Of a stretch of DNA of 64,000 nt, positions 33,741-46,115 are shown piece after piece (the stretch's first letter is position 1; each line of letters starts with the position of its first letter). The notes below the pieces were generated by a model. It saw nothing but the letters and a program-made list of their open reading frames with translations, searched no databases and had not been told where the DNA came from. Source of the DNA: Prunella strophiata (taxonomy: Eukaryota > Chordata > Aves > Passeriformes > Prunellidae); assembly GCA_036583965.1 (NCBI GenBank), contig JAZBQD010000019.1, forward strand, positions 5,092,530-5,156,529. Direction: 5' to 3'. Made by a program: the position numbers and the translations under genes.

Positions 33741-35261
33741 TGGAGAGCAGGACCCTTTCCCATCACTCTCATCCATGCTATAGCGCCTGCCCCTACCTGA
33801 AATTTTTCTTAGGGATGGGGGTAGAGAATAGGTAATGAAGGATGCATCCCAATGCCTGAAGAACCTCCAAACATCCTGTGCTGGGCTTTGTGACTTGCTG
33901 TCCCAGCTCTTTCCCAGGAGCCAAGCTGGGGGGCTGATCAGAAGGGAGATGCCCAGAAGATGAAAACACATGAAGAGTGTGCTCCTGCAAGCACAGAGGA
34001 TGTGTGTGTCACTTCATGTTCTCCTGAACCAGAGGCTGTGTGGGACTTAAAAGGGAGTTACAGGAAAGCTGGGAGCAAAACCCCCAGACACCATCCTAAA
34101 AAAACTTATATTGGTAGCACAGCAGTTGCATAAATCAGGGGATTTTCTTTCCTCCTGCTACAAAATTATTTTCAAAATGACACAAGAAATTCCTCCCAGG
34201 TTTTCTGTGCCAACCTTATCTAAGTTCACCAGTATGACTTTCTCCCTTCTGCTGCATGAGCTTCCATGAGATGATCATTCTCATTTTCATGTCTCATTTT
34301 AGCAAGCACCAGTTCCTCCCATGAGTGTCTTCATTTAACAAGCACCATTTTATCCAGAGACACAGTGGAAGTGACAGGCCACCAGAGGTCTGAACGTCTG
34401 CTCCTGCCACTGCAAATGCTTGGTTTTTCCCTGGAGGGACTCTGACCAAAGCAAGCACTGACTGCACTCTGCTGCACAAGCGCCCCTGGACTGGCACAAA
34501 TTCAGTAAATAATCAGCAGTCAAAGGTCATAATGGCTCAGACTTTCAAACACAGCTGCTCTGTTGAAAGTTAACCACAGGGTATTTGCAGCCAGTGGCCC
34601 AAGATAAGCAAGAGAGGAAGGCTTAGGGAAGCAGCACAGGCATGGACACTCAGCAGGAACACAGAAATTCTGATCAAATACCTGCATCCAGCCCCAGGAT
34701 GCAGGAGAGCCCTGGTGGGGTGAAATGAGTGAGGAAGGGGGCTGTCTGGACAGGCTGAGCAGGGAAGCTGGGGATGAGACAGAGCAGCACAGCTGGCTGA
34801 GCAGGAGACAACAGCTAGCAATTCAAACCCAGAGTCATGACATACTCAGCAGAATCCTGCAAATGAGCCCTGGGAGTGAAAACAAGGAAAATGGCAGAGT
34901 TTTCAGCTGGCATTTAATAGAAATCTAATTTTGAAATTCATAATTTGCAGACATAGAGAAGGCACATAAATTTGAAGGCAGCTCTCCAAGATCAGCTCCA
35001 TTTTCTGTGAATTATGGGGAAGAAAAAGAAGAAGAAGAAAGATACTACAGCTTCTCAGAGCAGCTTGTATATGCTAATCACAGTGCACCCAATATGCTAA
35101 TCACAACAGGGCAACAAGCCTGTTATCCTGAAATGTGACAAATGCTGTCACACCACCCCAAGGGCTGCTCCTGTTGCAACGTGGGAGAAGCAAAACAGAA
35201 ATTCATGGGCAGGAGAAGTGCAGCACCATCACTGAGGCTTTGCCACCACCCGTGGCTCAGG
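33741..35261. other. Intergenic DNA between GPR135 and L3HYPDH (copy 2)
   Basis: Collinear with 5721-7249. No coding evidence. Confidence 0.5.
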
Positions 35262-38260
35262 TCACTTGAGGAAGAAGCCATGTTTCAGTGGGTCCTCCTC
35301 TTCCACAGTGAAGGTGGCTGTGCCAGTGTAAAAGGCTTCTCCTGAGACTTCCACAATGACAGCTTTGTTAGTTCCCAAACTGGGCTCCTGCAGAGAGATC
35401 AGGATGAGGATGGAGGCAGCACAAAGTTCTCCACTCTCCCAACCCCACAGAAAATCCAGTGCTACCTGACATTTATGCAGACAACCCTGCCCTGTACATC
35501 CCAAAGCAGCCATAGCCACACAAAAAAGTCCTAAAATCCTTTTAGTGCCAGGTTTGTGGGAGGGCAAGACCCACAGGCACCTCCCTCCTTCCCTAGGCAC
35601 AGAAAGGCTTTTCTGCTGCCCCACTGAGCCACATTTCCAGCAGCCCCTTGAGACAGGGGGAAAGTCCAGCACAAGCCACTTGCCTTCACTGCCTTGCCAG
35701 TGAACAAGGAGCCCGTGGTGCTGCTCTGGAAGGTTCTGGTCTGGTCCAGCTGGATGAGTCCCTTATGGTACTTGCAAGGCAATGCGAGCTGTCACCCCAG
35801 AACCTGTGGGACTTCGGTTCAACCTACAGCAGAAGAGAGGAACCAGCTCTAGATTTGGGGGTTTAATACAAAATGAGATTGCTCCCCTCAGTTCTCTCAG
35901 CCACCTTTACACTGCACTCAGGGGAAACTCCCCCAGGCCAGGGTTTTGTAGAGAATCCAGATACATCACACCTGAGAAGGAAAAAAGAAGGTTTGGGGTA
36001 CTTCTGCACTGTGGTTGGCTTTGGCACAGTTAGGGATGGATGGTCTAATAAACACTGAGGCTGTTTAGGAGCACTTGAAATCTTCCCAGCATCATCTCAA
36101 AAGGACTGAGAGGGGCTGAGGTCACCTACCCCATTCTCACACCTCAAGGCAAGATTGGTTCTCCTTATGCTGAGGGGGCTCCTGGCCAGCCTGGTTTTTA
36201 AAATCTCCAAAAACACAAGTGTTGGCCAGCTTCTGAGGTGACCTGTCCCAGTGCTCCACACTCCTCACTGCTGGGAAGTCCAACCAAAACTTCCCCTGGC
36301 ATTTATGTGATACGTTATGCACTGCAGACAAGAACAGAATTTTAACACCCCATTTCTCTCCTGTTGTTCATCCCCAGCAGATGTTCCCTGGATTAGGACT
36401 TTAGGGACATGTACTATGCTGGGATCCTGTCTCAGCTCCTGAACTCCTGGAAAATTCCAATCAACAGGTTTTGGGTATGAACCTTTTTAAAATGCCACCA
36501 TCTAAGGTGTGCAGAACTATTTCTGCTATTAGGAGCAAAACCAGAATATGTGCATCAACACTCAGCTCTCCAGAGACATGACAGCAGCACAAGCAATTAC
36601 TGCCCAAACTAAGAATCAGAACAGTGTCTTTCTTTGCAGTGGATTTAAGGCACAAAGGGACAATTTGTGGTGCCTCTTGTGCCTGAGAAGAGCCTGCTTC
36701 TGTACCTGTTCATCTGCAAACACACAGATGTTGGTGGTGGGGCTCCTCACTAAAGGCATCCTTCCCATCTGTCAGTATGGTCCGTAGAGAGGAAAGCCAG
36801 GTCTTCACTCTCAGGGTGATGAAGCTTGAACTGGGAACAGCACAGAGAGAGTCACAAATGCAACACAACAGCAGCAATGTGTGCAGTGCAGCTTCTGTGA
36901 GAGACCAGAGGAAGGGGACAAGGCCACATTGCTGCGTTTCCACCTCTGCTTTGCAGGAAACAGAGACAGAGGGAAGCAGGAAGGACTCTGAAATTCAACA
37001 TGGGGATGGAAGGATGGGCCTCTCCCTCCATCCTGAGCATCTTTCTGGTGCAGTCACCCCAAAGGGAACGTGCTGGGATACCACAGTGCTCATCATTACC
37101 TGTTTCTTCACTGCTTCTGTCACTGCACTCGCTGCACTGACGAGGTCTCTGGTCTTTGAAGAGCACACATCGAGGCCCAGCTGCTCGGCGCTGAGGAAGG
37201 CATAGAAGGTGCCACCGTAGCCAATGTCAACCACCACCTTCCCATGGCCAGGGACATCAATAGCCAAGTCTGAGCAGAGAAAGGGAGGAAAGTGAGGAGA
37301 CAAAACTGTGCCGAGCCATGGGCTTGCATAGAGTGAAGGAACGCAGGCAGCCACACGCGAGGGCAGTGGGTGGGGATGATCACAGAATAATGAGGTTGGA
37401 AGAGACCTCTGAGATCATGGAGTCCAACCTATGTCCAACACCTCAACTCAGAATCTAGACTATAGCACCACGTGCCATGTCCAGCCCTTTTTTTAAACAC
37501 ATCCAGAGATGGTGATTCTACCACCTCTCTGGGAAGAGCATTCCAGTTCTTTATAATTCTTTCGGTGAAATGATAACTTGAGTACTCCTATGGCCCCTTA
37601 CAGCATCCCTGATGACCTCTAAAGAACAGTGGCACTAAGGAGATAATTGCCAGAACGCCCCTCAGCCAGGCCACCACCAACCCCCCCGCCAACACCCAGC
37701 GGTGCCCACCGGTGGCTGCAGCGAAGGCGGGCAACGCTGTGGAAGCGCACGGGGTTGCGGCTTGCTGTGCCCGTCCCAGGGCACGAAGGCGGTGACGGGC
37801 CCGCAGGGGCAGCGCAGGCGGACGGGCGGTCTCGGGGCGGTGTGGGCGCTGGCACAGCCCGTAGTCGAGGGCGAAGCGGCCGAGGAGCCATCACGGCGTG
37901 GCCGCACCATGGCGCTGTAGCCGGCGCAGTGCAGGAACAGCGCCGCCATGTGCGCGCCCTCCGCCGCCGCCCCGCCGCGCACCACCACGGCCCCGTAAAT
38001 GGCGCGTGCCCGCGCGGCTCGTGCAATCAGCGCCCGCCGCACGTGGTCGTGCCTGGCCGCCACCTCCCGCCGCAGCGACAGCAGCGACAGCCCCGCCGCC
38101 AGCCGCCTGCTCCGCCGCCTCCAGCCGCGGGATGATGCGCAGCGGCTCGCCGCCCGTGTGCATCTCCACCGTCTGCAGCACCGCGCCCGAGGGCGAGTGC
38201 GGCGGTAGTGCCCGTCCCGCTCCGCCACCGGCACTGTCACCCGCCGCCCTGTGCCACCAT
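35262..38260 (-). CDS. L3HYPDH: L3HYPDH, trans-3-hydroxy-L-proline dehydratase (copy 2)
   Basis: Same five-exon gene as in copy 1. Coding exons on the minus strand: 37710-about 38260, 37100-37269, 36706-36830, 35684-35823 and 35262-35387. Exon 1 here preserves TVEMHTGGEPLRIIPRLE, which is broken in copy 1. However, an extra base shifts the MCGHAV catalytic block (GCC ATG GTG CGG reading), which is intact in copy 1. Exon 2 is intact. Exons 3 and 4 are each 2 bp longer than in copy 1. Exon 5 has the correct length but compensating indels garble the EAKFGNYK segment. The intron-4 donor is again AAG|GCAAGT. The ATG at 38260 corresponds to 10252 and, allowing one indel, leads in frame through ALPPHSPSG to the MHTGGEP motif, which supports it as the start. 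Confidence 0.94.
37381..37575 (-). mobile_element. CR1 LINE fragment in L3HYPDH intron 1 (copy 2)
   Basis: Same insertion and site as 9356-9550. Confidence 0.85.
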
Positions 38261-38390
38261 CACTCCGGCACTGTCACCGCCGCCCTGTGCCACCATCTCG
38301 CCGCCACCAGCACTGTCACCGCCGCCCTGTGCCACCATCACTCCGGCACTGTCACCGCCGCCCGGCGCCGCCATCGCGCCGCCACCGCCG
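38228..38390. repeat. GC-rich minisatellite over the L3HYPDH 5' end (copy 2)
   Basis: Cleaner form of the array at 10225-10425. 'tgtcaccgccgccctgtgcc' plus 'accatcactccggcac' recurs about four times, with a shorter 'accatctcgccgccaccagc' variant unit. Confidence 0.8.
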
Positions 38391-38663
38391 GGGCGCGCCC
38401 GCCCACAGGCCACACCCCTAGAGACCACGCCCACAAACGAGAGGCCACGCCCCCCTCGGGCTTCCCTTAGGCCGCGCCCACACACTTGAAGCCCCGCCCA
38501 TGACCACGCCCACGGCAGTAACCACGTCCCGGCCGAGGCCACGCCTCCTTTGGCCACGCCCCCTGCGGGTTCCCGCTCCCGCGTTCCCGGGCGGAGCCGG
38601 CCCGCGGCGGAAGCGGAAGCGCCGCGGCGGAAGGACCGGGGCCGCGGTTGCTGGGTTACCGCG
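38261..38663. promoter_or_regulatory. Bidirectional L3HYPDH / JKAMP promoter (copy 2)
   Basis: Same divergent promoter as in copy 1: multiple 'ccacgccc' boxes (38425-38565) and 'gcggaagcggaagc' ETS-like tandem sites at about 38606-38620, with another 'ggcggaagg' just after. Confidence 0.7.
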
Positions 38664-41600
38664 ATGTTCCGCGCCGGTAGGATGGGCCGGGCCGGGCACC
38701 GGGACCGCGCTGGGAATGCGGGTGGGGGCGCGGATGGTGGTGAGGGTGTTGTCAGCGGCTGGAGCGGGCCGGGACTGGCGCTCGGTGCCTCTCCCGGTAA
38801 CGCGGCCCGCGCTCTGCCCGCAGCTGTGGACATCCAGCCCGCCTGCCTGGGGCTGTACTGCGGCAGGACCGTGCTGTCGGTGAACGGCTCCGTGGAGACC
38901 TACGGGGAGTGCGGGGTGAGTGCTGGACGGCTCAGGCGGGGCCCTGCGGGTCGGTAACGGGGGTGCTGGGGCGGGAACGGCTCCCTGACCGAAACACGAG
39001 CTGCACCGGGACACCTTACCGAAGCAGGTGCTGGAGGCTCGGTGCTGTGCCCGAGCTGAGCGGAGGGGCTGGGAAAGCTGGGATGGTGCGGAGAGCTGTG
39101 CTGAAATGAGGCACTGTGCACGCCGGTTTTACCGGAGCGCTAGGGGAGAGCGAGGGCCAGGAAGGGTGGGATGAAACGGGGGAACAGTGGGTGTGAGCAG
39201 CCTGGTGAGGGAGCTGAGATGGAAGGGAGTGGTGTGACAGCAGGAGAGGAAAATGGAGGCTTGCATGATGACTTTTAATCATGTTTCACCCTTGTTTATA
39301 TTAAAAAAGAGCCGGAGAGAGCAAGTGTAAGCTGAGAAATTACTGGGGTTATTGTTTCATCTCTTTGAAAATCTGGTCTCTGTGTTGCCCTGAGCTGTTT
39401 TCCCATTAACTGCAGTGATTTGCTGTTTTGGTGGGACTCTAAATACAACCTCTGCCTCCTGCAGGTGTGTCCTAGAGGCCAAAGAACCGATGACAACAAG
39501 ATCTGCGGGAGTGTCTGGGGTCTCCAGACCGCTATGACTGGCTGTACCTCGGCTTCATGGCCATGCTGCCCCTGGTGTTACACTGGTTCTTTCATTGAGT
39601 GGTATTCCTGGCAAGAAGAGGTTTGTGCACCCTTTCTCTAGATGAGTTGTTTAAAATCGGAAATCTTTTATCCACGAGTGATCAATCTGAGAGCTGACTG
39701 AACTGAACTGCCCAGGAGTTCTTATTATCCTAGACTGGTTTGGTTGGGTGGGAACCTAAAGATCATCCAGTTCCAATTCTCTCTCCTGGGCAGGGACACC
39801 TTCCACACCTTCCAGGCTGCTCAGAGCCCCATCCAGCCTTGTTGATTGAGCTGATGTGGTTGCACAGAAGTTCAGAGCAGCTGTAGGAGGGTTTATTTAC
39901 AAATCTAAGTGTCCTGCAGGGCACCCTCTCCAGTCACTGCCCTCAGGGCATGGTCTGTACCTCTTTAACCTGGCAGTGCACAGTCCATCTGGCAGTCTGG
40001 GCTGGGTTTAGTTTCCCAGCAGGTTGTATCATCCCCTCTCTCCTGGGTCAATGTCAGCAGGGCTGCACAAGTGCAAGGAGAGGATGGGTTTGGGTTTTCC
40101 CTTTAGGAATATGTATTCTGGGTTTGGGTCTTGATAGCAGAGCTCCTGTGGCCTTTACATCAGAGAAGTTCTGTAAAAAGAGGTTTAAATCCACAGCTGC
40201 ATGTGGCCATTAGGTGTTAGACTGGAGTTTTTTAAGGAGTGATGGCTCTGGAGTGTCCCTGTCTGTGGCAGGGGGTTGGAACTTCTAACCCAAATCATTC
40301 TGTGGTTCTGTGAGCACTGAACAGATAGGGGACTGGGAACGTTAGTATATGGGTATTTACCATCTTCAACGAGGACCTGCAGCTTTGGAAATTCTCCTGT
40401 CACAGTGTCACCCCTCCTGAGATGCGTGGTGCGTTACCCTCACCGCCCTTTCCTTTTACACCCCCAAATCACCCGAGACTATCAAAGATGTTCCCACGCT
40501 CAGCGGGTTTAACTCTGCCGAAGGCTGTGCCCTGCAGGGCTGGCACTGCAGGTGGTGGCAGGAGCCGGCAGGTGGCAGTGACAGGGTGTGTGTTGTCCCG
40601 CAGCTCCAGCGCGCTGCTGCAGCACCTGGCGGCGCTGCTGGAGTGCGGCGTGGCGGCCGTGCTGACGCTGCTGCTCAGCGACCCCGCGGGCTCCCTGCGC
40701 ATCCGCTCCTGCCGCGTCAAGAAGCTCTCGGACTGGTACACCATGCTCTACAACCCCAGCCCCGACTACATCACCACCGTGCACTGCACCCACGAGGCCG
40801 TGTACCCCCTGTGAGTGTGCACCCAGCTATGAGCCTGTGCACCCAGCTATGACCGTGTGCCCCCTGTGAGTGTGCACCCAGCTATGAGCGTGTGCCCCCT
40901 GTGAGTGTGCACCAGCTATGAGCGTGTGCCCCCTGTGAGTGTGCACCCAGCTATGAGCGTGTGCACCCAGCTATGACGTGTGCCCCCTGTGTGTACCCCC
41001 TGTGTGTGCCCCCTGTGAGTGTGCACCCAGCTGTGAGTGTGTGCCCCCTGTGAGTGTGCACCCAGCTGTGAGTGTGTGCCCCCTGTGAGTGTGCACCCAG
41101 CTATGAGCGTGTGCCCCCTGTGAGTGTGCACCCAGCTATGAGCGTGTGCCCCCTGTGTGTGCCCCCTGTGAGTGTGCACCCGGCTGTGAGTGTGTGCCCC
41201 CTGTGTGTACCCCCTGGGAGTGTGCACCCAGCATGAGCGTGTGCCCCCCTGGTGAGTGTGCCACCAGCTATGACCGTGTGCCCCCTGTGTGTACCCCCTG
41301 GGGTGTGCACCCAGCTATGAGCCTGTACCCCCTGTGAGCGTGCACCCCCTGTGAGTGTGCACCCCCCCCATGAGCATGTACCCCCTGTGAGTGTGTAACT
41401 CCCCTGTGAGCGTGCACCCAGCTATGAGCATGTACCCCCCGTGAGTGTGCACCCCCACTGAGTGTGTACCCAGCTGTGAGTATGTACCCCCCTGTGAGTG
41501 TGTACTCCCTGTAACTGTGTACCCCTCTGTGAGTGTGTACTGCCTGTAACTGTGTACCCCCTGTGAGTGTGCACCTCCCTGCCTCTCCTCCAAGCTGCCA

Positions 41601-43634
41601 GAAGTGTTCAGGTAGAGCTGGGATCAATGAAAATCAATCCCCTGAATCTTTTGTGCACTGAGCTGTTTTACATGGATTTAGCAACACCTAATGACTTTCT
41701 GAGTAATCAAAGAAAGTGGCACAGCTCAGGGTGTCACACAACCAATTTAGTTGGAAAAGACCTCTGGGATTGTTGAGTTCAACACCACCATGGCACTGAG
41801 TGCCAATTCCAGTCTTTCCTTAAAAATCTCTAGGGGTGGTGACTCCATCACCTCCCTGGACAGCCCATTCCAGTGTCTGAGCACCCTTTCTGTGAAGAAA
41901 TTCCTCCTCATGTCCAACCTGAACCTCCCCATGTGCAGCTTGAGACTATGTCCTCTCAGCCTGTCACTGTGTAGCTTAAAACTTCTTTTTTTCTCTTTGT
42001 TTTCCTTTCTTTGTTAAAAAAACATCTTGACTGTTTCCCCTAAGGAAAAATGAGCCCATCATTCTGTGTTTACACCTTTTGCCTGTAGAGTGTTTAGAGT
42101 TCACTGACTAACCCCAAATTCCTTGGTTGTGACCTAAATCTCTATGAGAAAACTGCACATTTTAAGGAATTTTTCTTTCTCTCCAGGTACACCATCGTGT
42201 TTATCTATTATGCCTTCTGTCTGGTGTTGATGATGCTGCTGAGGCCTCTCCTGGTTAAGAAGATTGCCTGTGGTTTGGGGAGGTCTGATCGATTTAAAAG
42301 CATTTATGCAGCACTCTACTTCTTCCCCATCCTCACCGTGCTGCAGGCTGTGGGAGGAGGCCTCCTCTGTGAGTTCTCTCCTAAAAACACTCCTGAACAC
42401 ACCTATAAATGCACACCAAGAAAGGACTTAAGGGACAGAAGGAAGGGACACTTTTTGCTTTGGGAGTAAGGATATTGTTTAGGGTTATTTTGAGGGGCTT
42501 CACCTGAAAAGTTTGCTTTTTAGGAGCTCTGTCCTCACCAGGCTCCTGACCAACAGTGCTTAGCCTCAGCCAGTGCTGCTAGAGACTGTCCCTTTCCCAA
42601 AAAAGGAGGAGAGAGGGTGGGAGAGGAAAGTACTTCAGATTTAGCTAGTTCCACTTTTTGCTAAGGCAGAGTTTGTCTGATTTCAGAGATGGATTTCATG
42701 TAAATTTGGGGAGATTGGCTATTTTTGGTTTCTTGTCACATTTGGAGAGGTGCCACAAAATCCCCACTCAGCCTGACTACTCCTCTCATTATCATTTTTC
42801 AATTTGTGGTGTAAGTGTTGAGTAACTCCACTGAGAAACAGCAGAAAACCTGAGGGAGCAGCTGTGCAGGTTGTGCTTGGCTGACCCTCACTGCTGTGCC
42901 TGTCTGGTGCCATGCTAAGAGGCAGCTAGAGCAGCTCAGTTTGCTTCACACCTGTGGAAAAACTCTCTCTGCTGCAGGATAAACTGTGCCATTTGTTGCC
43001 TGCTAATGTGTTGCATGTTTGCCTCTAGATTATGCCTTCCCATACATCATCCTGGTGCTCTCTTTGGTTACACTGGCTGTGTACATGTCTGCTTCTGAAG
43101 TGGAGGTGGGTAAACATGTTTCCTGTGTTAAAAGAGTAAAAAATACTTGAGTGAGCAGAGACCACTTTGTCTCTTGCCTTTTCTCAGTGGTGTATTTTAC
43201 TTTTAAGCTTCTTCCTTTATCCCTTCCCCTCCTGGCTGGAGGAATCTCATGTGAGAATTCCCTCTGATGCTGCACTGAGGAGCTGGGTGTGTCCTGGAAG
43301 GGCTCAAACCCAGGAGACTTCACATGGTTTTTGTGCTCTACCTGTCACACCTCTTAAATTCCAGGTGCTGGCTAACAGGCTGAATGCTAACAGGATATTG
43401 TGTTTATTTTGCAAGTTTTTCAAGGATCTGCTCGTGAGGAAGAAAAGGCTCGTTGTCCTCTTCAGCCACTGGTTACTCCATGCCTATGGAATCATCTCCA
43501 TTTCCAAACTGGATAAGCTTGAGCAGGACCTGCCTTTGCTTGCCTTGGTACCTGCCCCTGCCCTCTTCTACCTGATGACAGCAAAGTACACAGAGCCCTC
43601 CCGGATCCTCTCTGAAGGTGGGAATGGACACTGA
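38664..43634 (+). CDS. JKAMP: JKAMP, JNK1/MAPK8-associated membrane protein (copy 2)
   Basis: Same seven-exon gene. Coding exons: 38664-38676, 38824-38915, 39465-39620, 40604-40810, 42187-42368, 43029-43105, 43416-43634. Lengths equal copy 1 except exon 3, which is 156 bp against 155 bp in copy 1 because of three small indels (a lost C in 'ctgcgggag', an extra T in 'gttctttcattg', an extra C in 'attcctggc'), and exon 6, which at 77 bp is the correct, frame-keeping length. So each copy supplies the exon that the other breaks. Exon 6 encodes YAFPYIILVLSLVTLAVYMS, one of the membrane spans. In this copy an upstream in-frame 3' splice site ('aaattccag', about 43364) would add 17 residues before FFKDLLVRKKRL; the downstream acceptor at 43415 gives the family-standard length. 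Confidence 0.96.
39732..39832 (-). mobile_element. CR1 LINE fragment in JKAMP intron 3 (copy 2)
   Basis: Same insertion as 11805-11908. Confidence 0.75.
40215..40315 (+). mobile_element. CR1 LINE tail remnant in JKAMP intron 3 (copy 2)
   Basis: Same insertion as 12296-12395. Confidence 0.7.
40811..41578. repeat. Intron-4 minisatellite with repeated splice donors (copy 2)
   Basis: Same array as 12889-13790 but about 130 bp shorter and with a different unit order. It again starts at the exon-4 donor. Confidence 0.95.
41738..41972 (-). mobile_element. CR1 LINE 3' fragment in JKAMP intron 4 (copy 2)
   Basis: Same insertion as 13958-14190, with a few substitutions ('ctccctggacagccc' here against 'cttgttggacagccc'). 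Confidence 0.85.
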
Positions 43635-43969
43635 AAGGAGCCTGTGCCAACAACTCTGTCCCAGTGATCTGGATGAAGCAATTTCCGTGCTTGACAAGCT
43701 TTGGAAACTTCTGTTTTCAAAAAGAAAGTTGTTTATGTGCCAGACTTCTAGTGAAACACCTCTGGGTGAGACTGTATAATATTAAAAAGCTGCACTTTGT
43801 ATTCCTCCTAAGTATCTGGTATAGATGGAAAGCAATGTCTTTTTATCTATTTATCACTGTGAATCTGTGTAAAAAGCTTGTGACACATCCTAGTACAATG
43901 ATTTGCTTGTGTATTGTTCATTTCCTAACATGGTATTTGAGTAAAACAATAGAGCCTGGTTTTCAATAG

Positions 43970-43985
43970 ACTTTAATAAAAAAAA
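43970..43985 (+). terminator. JKAMP polyadenylation signal (copy 2)
   Basis: 'ctttaataaaaaaaat' corresponds to the distal signal of copy 1. The proximal hexamer of copy 1 is altered here. Confidence 0.6.
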
Positions 43986-45502
43986 ATAGAGCTTGAATAT
44001 ACCAGAGAACTTCATTTTTTTCATCACATACTCTAGCTTCTATCCCCCACCAGTGGAAACAGACTGTCTTCTTCCTTCCATCAAAAGATAAAACATGTGC
44101 ATGGTTCTTCATGATGTTTGAGTCTGAATGCTGGAGAAGAAATGCACTGTAAAAGTAGAAGAAGAAGAAGAAGAAATGCATTGTAAAATTCTCTGTAAAG
44201 TAGAGTTTATGCTCTGTGTGCTTCATATATAGGAGACCTTCCTGGAGAGCATTAAATAGAATCAGATTAAAGATTTTCTTTTTTTGGTAGTTGGGTTAGT
44301 ATTAGTCACCAAAATTTGATGCTGTAGAGAGCAAAGGACCTAAAACAGAACCAAGAGTAAGAAGATCCTCTGAAATTAAACTCCACTATATGGATCACTG
44401 GCTGTAAGAGTGCATATTTCTATGTGTCTGTGACAATAATGCTTTTTTCATTCTATCACCTGCCAGCACTGCTAAGGACAGAGTCTGCCAGCAGCTCAGA
44501 GGCTTTGAAAAGTGTCACCTCAGCCAGGCTGCCTTGAGCTGTCACTCTCCTCCATGGAAGGTTTGGTTTTGTTACATCTGATAGGCCTTTCCTCATAGTT
44601 TTATGTGATTTTTTTATTTTCATGTGAAATGCCACTTGACAGGTTCACTGCACCTATAAATTGTGTGCCAACAAACTCACTCTTGCATGCAGAAGTGAGG
44701 TTTTATTTAGGGATTAAGGAAGTAGTTGATCTTAAATACTGTCTGTACTGCTGTGTACAATGTTTGATTTGCAGACACGGTGATCTAGAGGAAAGTTCTA
44801 AAAGTATGGGATTAAAATTCATGTTAAAAAACCTCATCTAAGGACTTTACAACTCCATCTGTATTTCTGTGTGGACTATGTGTATTGGGTTTAAATGTTA
44901 TGCTGGATCTTGGGTTTAAATGTGCTGGATCTTGTTTTTGAAAAGATAAGTAACAAGTCCCAGGTAAAGAGTATGTATTTTGCTAGGTCTGGAAAGCTGT
45001 TGATTTTGAAAGCAGAATGAGGAATTCTGTTAAAAACAAAGCTTATATAGAAGGGCAGTGCACCCCATGGACCTTGCCTGGCACCCCAACCACTGACCCT
45101 TCTGCTGGACTCCAATGCTTGAGTCTTCAGCAAAACCTGGAATGTGAAATACAAATTAATAAAGTATTTTATCATCTTCTCCTAGTAGCAATAAAAGAAT
45201 TGTATATATATACAATGGCAGCCACAAAAACAGCAGTACAAATTGCTCACATGAAAATTTTAAAGAACATAAACATTGATTAACCACAGTCCTGCAGTGA
45301 TAACCACCCAGCCACAAGCTGCAGGAGTTGGGATCTGTTATTTTTATTTATCCTTTGTGGTAAAGCAAACACTCAGTTCTGGGAAGATAGTGATGCTCAG
45401 ATTATTTTACAGCCCACTCACTGCTATTACCACAGCTCTTCAGGCAGTGGAAAATAAGGATGATGAAGGAAGTTAAGGAATGCCTTAAAGCATTTCTGGT
45501 TC
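43986..45502. other. Non-coding DNA downstream of JKAMP (copy 2)
   Basis: Collinear with 16200-17724. No coding evidence. Confidence 0.5.
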
Positions 45503-45780
45503 TTCACAGAATTCACAGAATCACTGGGTTGGAAGAGACCTTCAGGATCATCCAGTCCAACCCAGCCCCAACCCCTCAACTCAACCCTGGCACCCAGTGC
45601 CACATCCAGGCTTTGTTAAACACACCCAGGGATGGTGACTCCACCACTCCCTGGGCAGTCATTCCAGAACTTTATCTCCCTTTCTGTGAAAAACTTTTTC
45701 CTAATATCCAACCTGTATTTCCCTTGGCACAGCTTCAGACTGTGTCCTCTGGTTCTGTCAGTGTCTGCTTGGAGACAGAG
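45503..45780 (-). mobile_element. CR1 LINE 3' fragment (copy 2)
   Basis: Better-preserved version of the element at 17725-17975: 'cacagaatcactgggttgg', 'gatcatccagtccaaccc', 'cccagggatggtgactcc' and 'cctaatatccaacctg' blocks are clear. Confidence 0.9.
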
Positions 45781-45849
45781 ACCAATAAATGCTCTCAATC
45801 TGCAGCAGGAGGGCTGGACATACTGCTTGTGTTTTACAGATTCAGGAAT

Positions 45850-46115
45850 CACTGAATAATTTGGATTGAAAGGACTAAAAAACCATCCAGTTCCAACCCC
45901 TGCCATGGGCAGGGACACCTTCCACCATCCCAGGTTGTTCCAAGCCCTGTCCAGCCTGGCCTGGGCACTGCCAGGGATCCAGGGGCAGCCACAGCTTCTC
46001 TGGGCACCCTGTGCCAGGGCCTCACTCCCCTACAGGGAAGAATTCCTTCCTAACCCTAATCCAGTCTGAACCTCTTCTCTTTCAGTTTGAAGCCATTCCC
46101 TCTTGATCCATCACT
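45850..46115 (-). mobile_element. CR1 LINE 3' fragment, adjacent (copy 2)
   Basis: Same insertion as 18055-18325. Confidence 0.88.
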
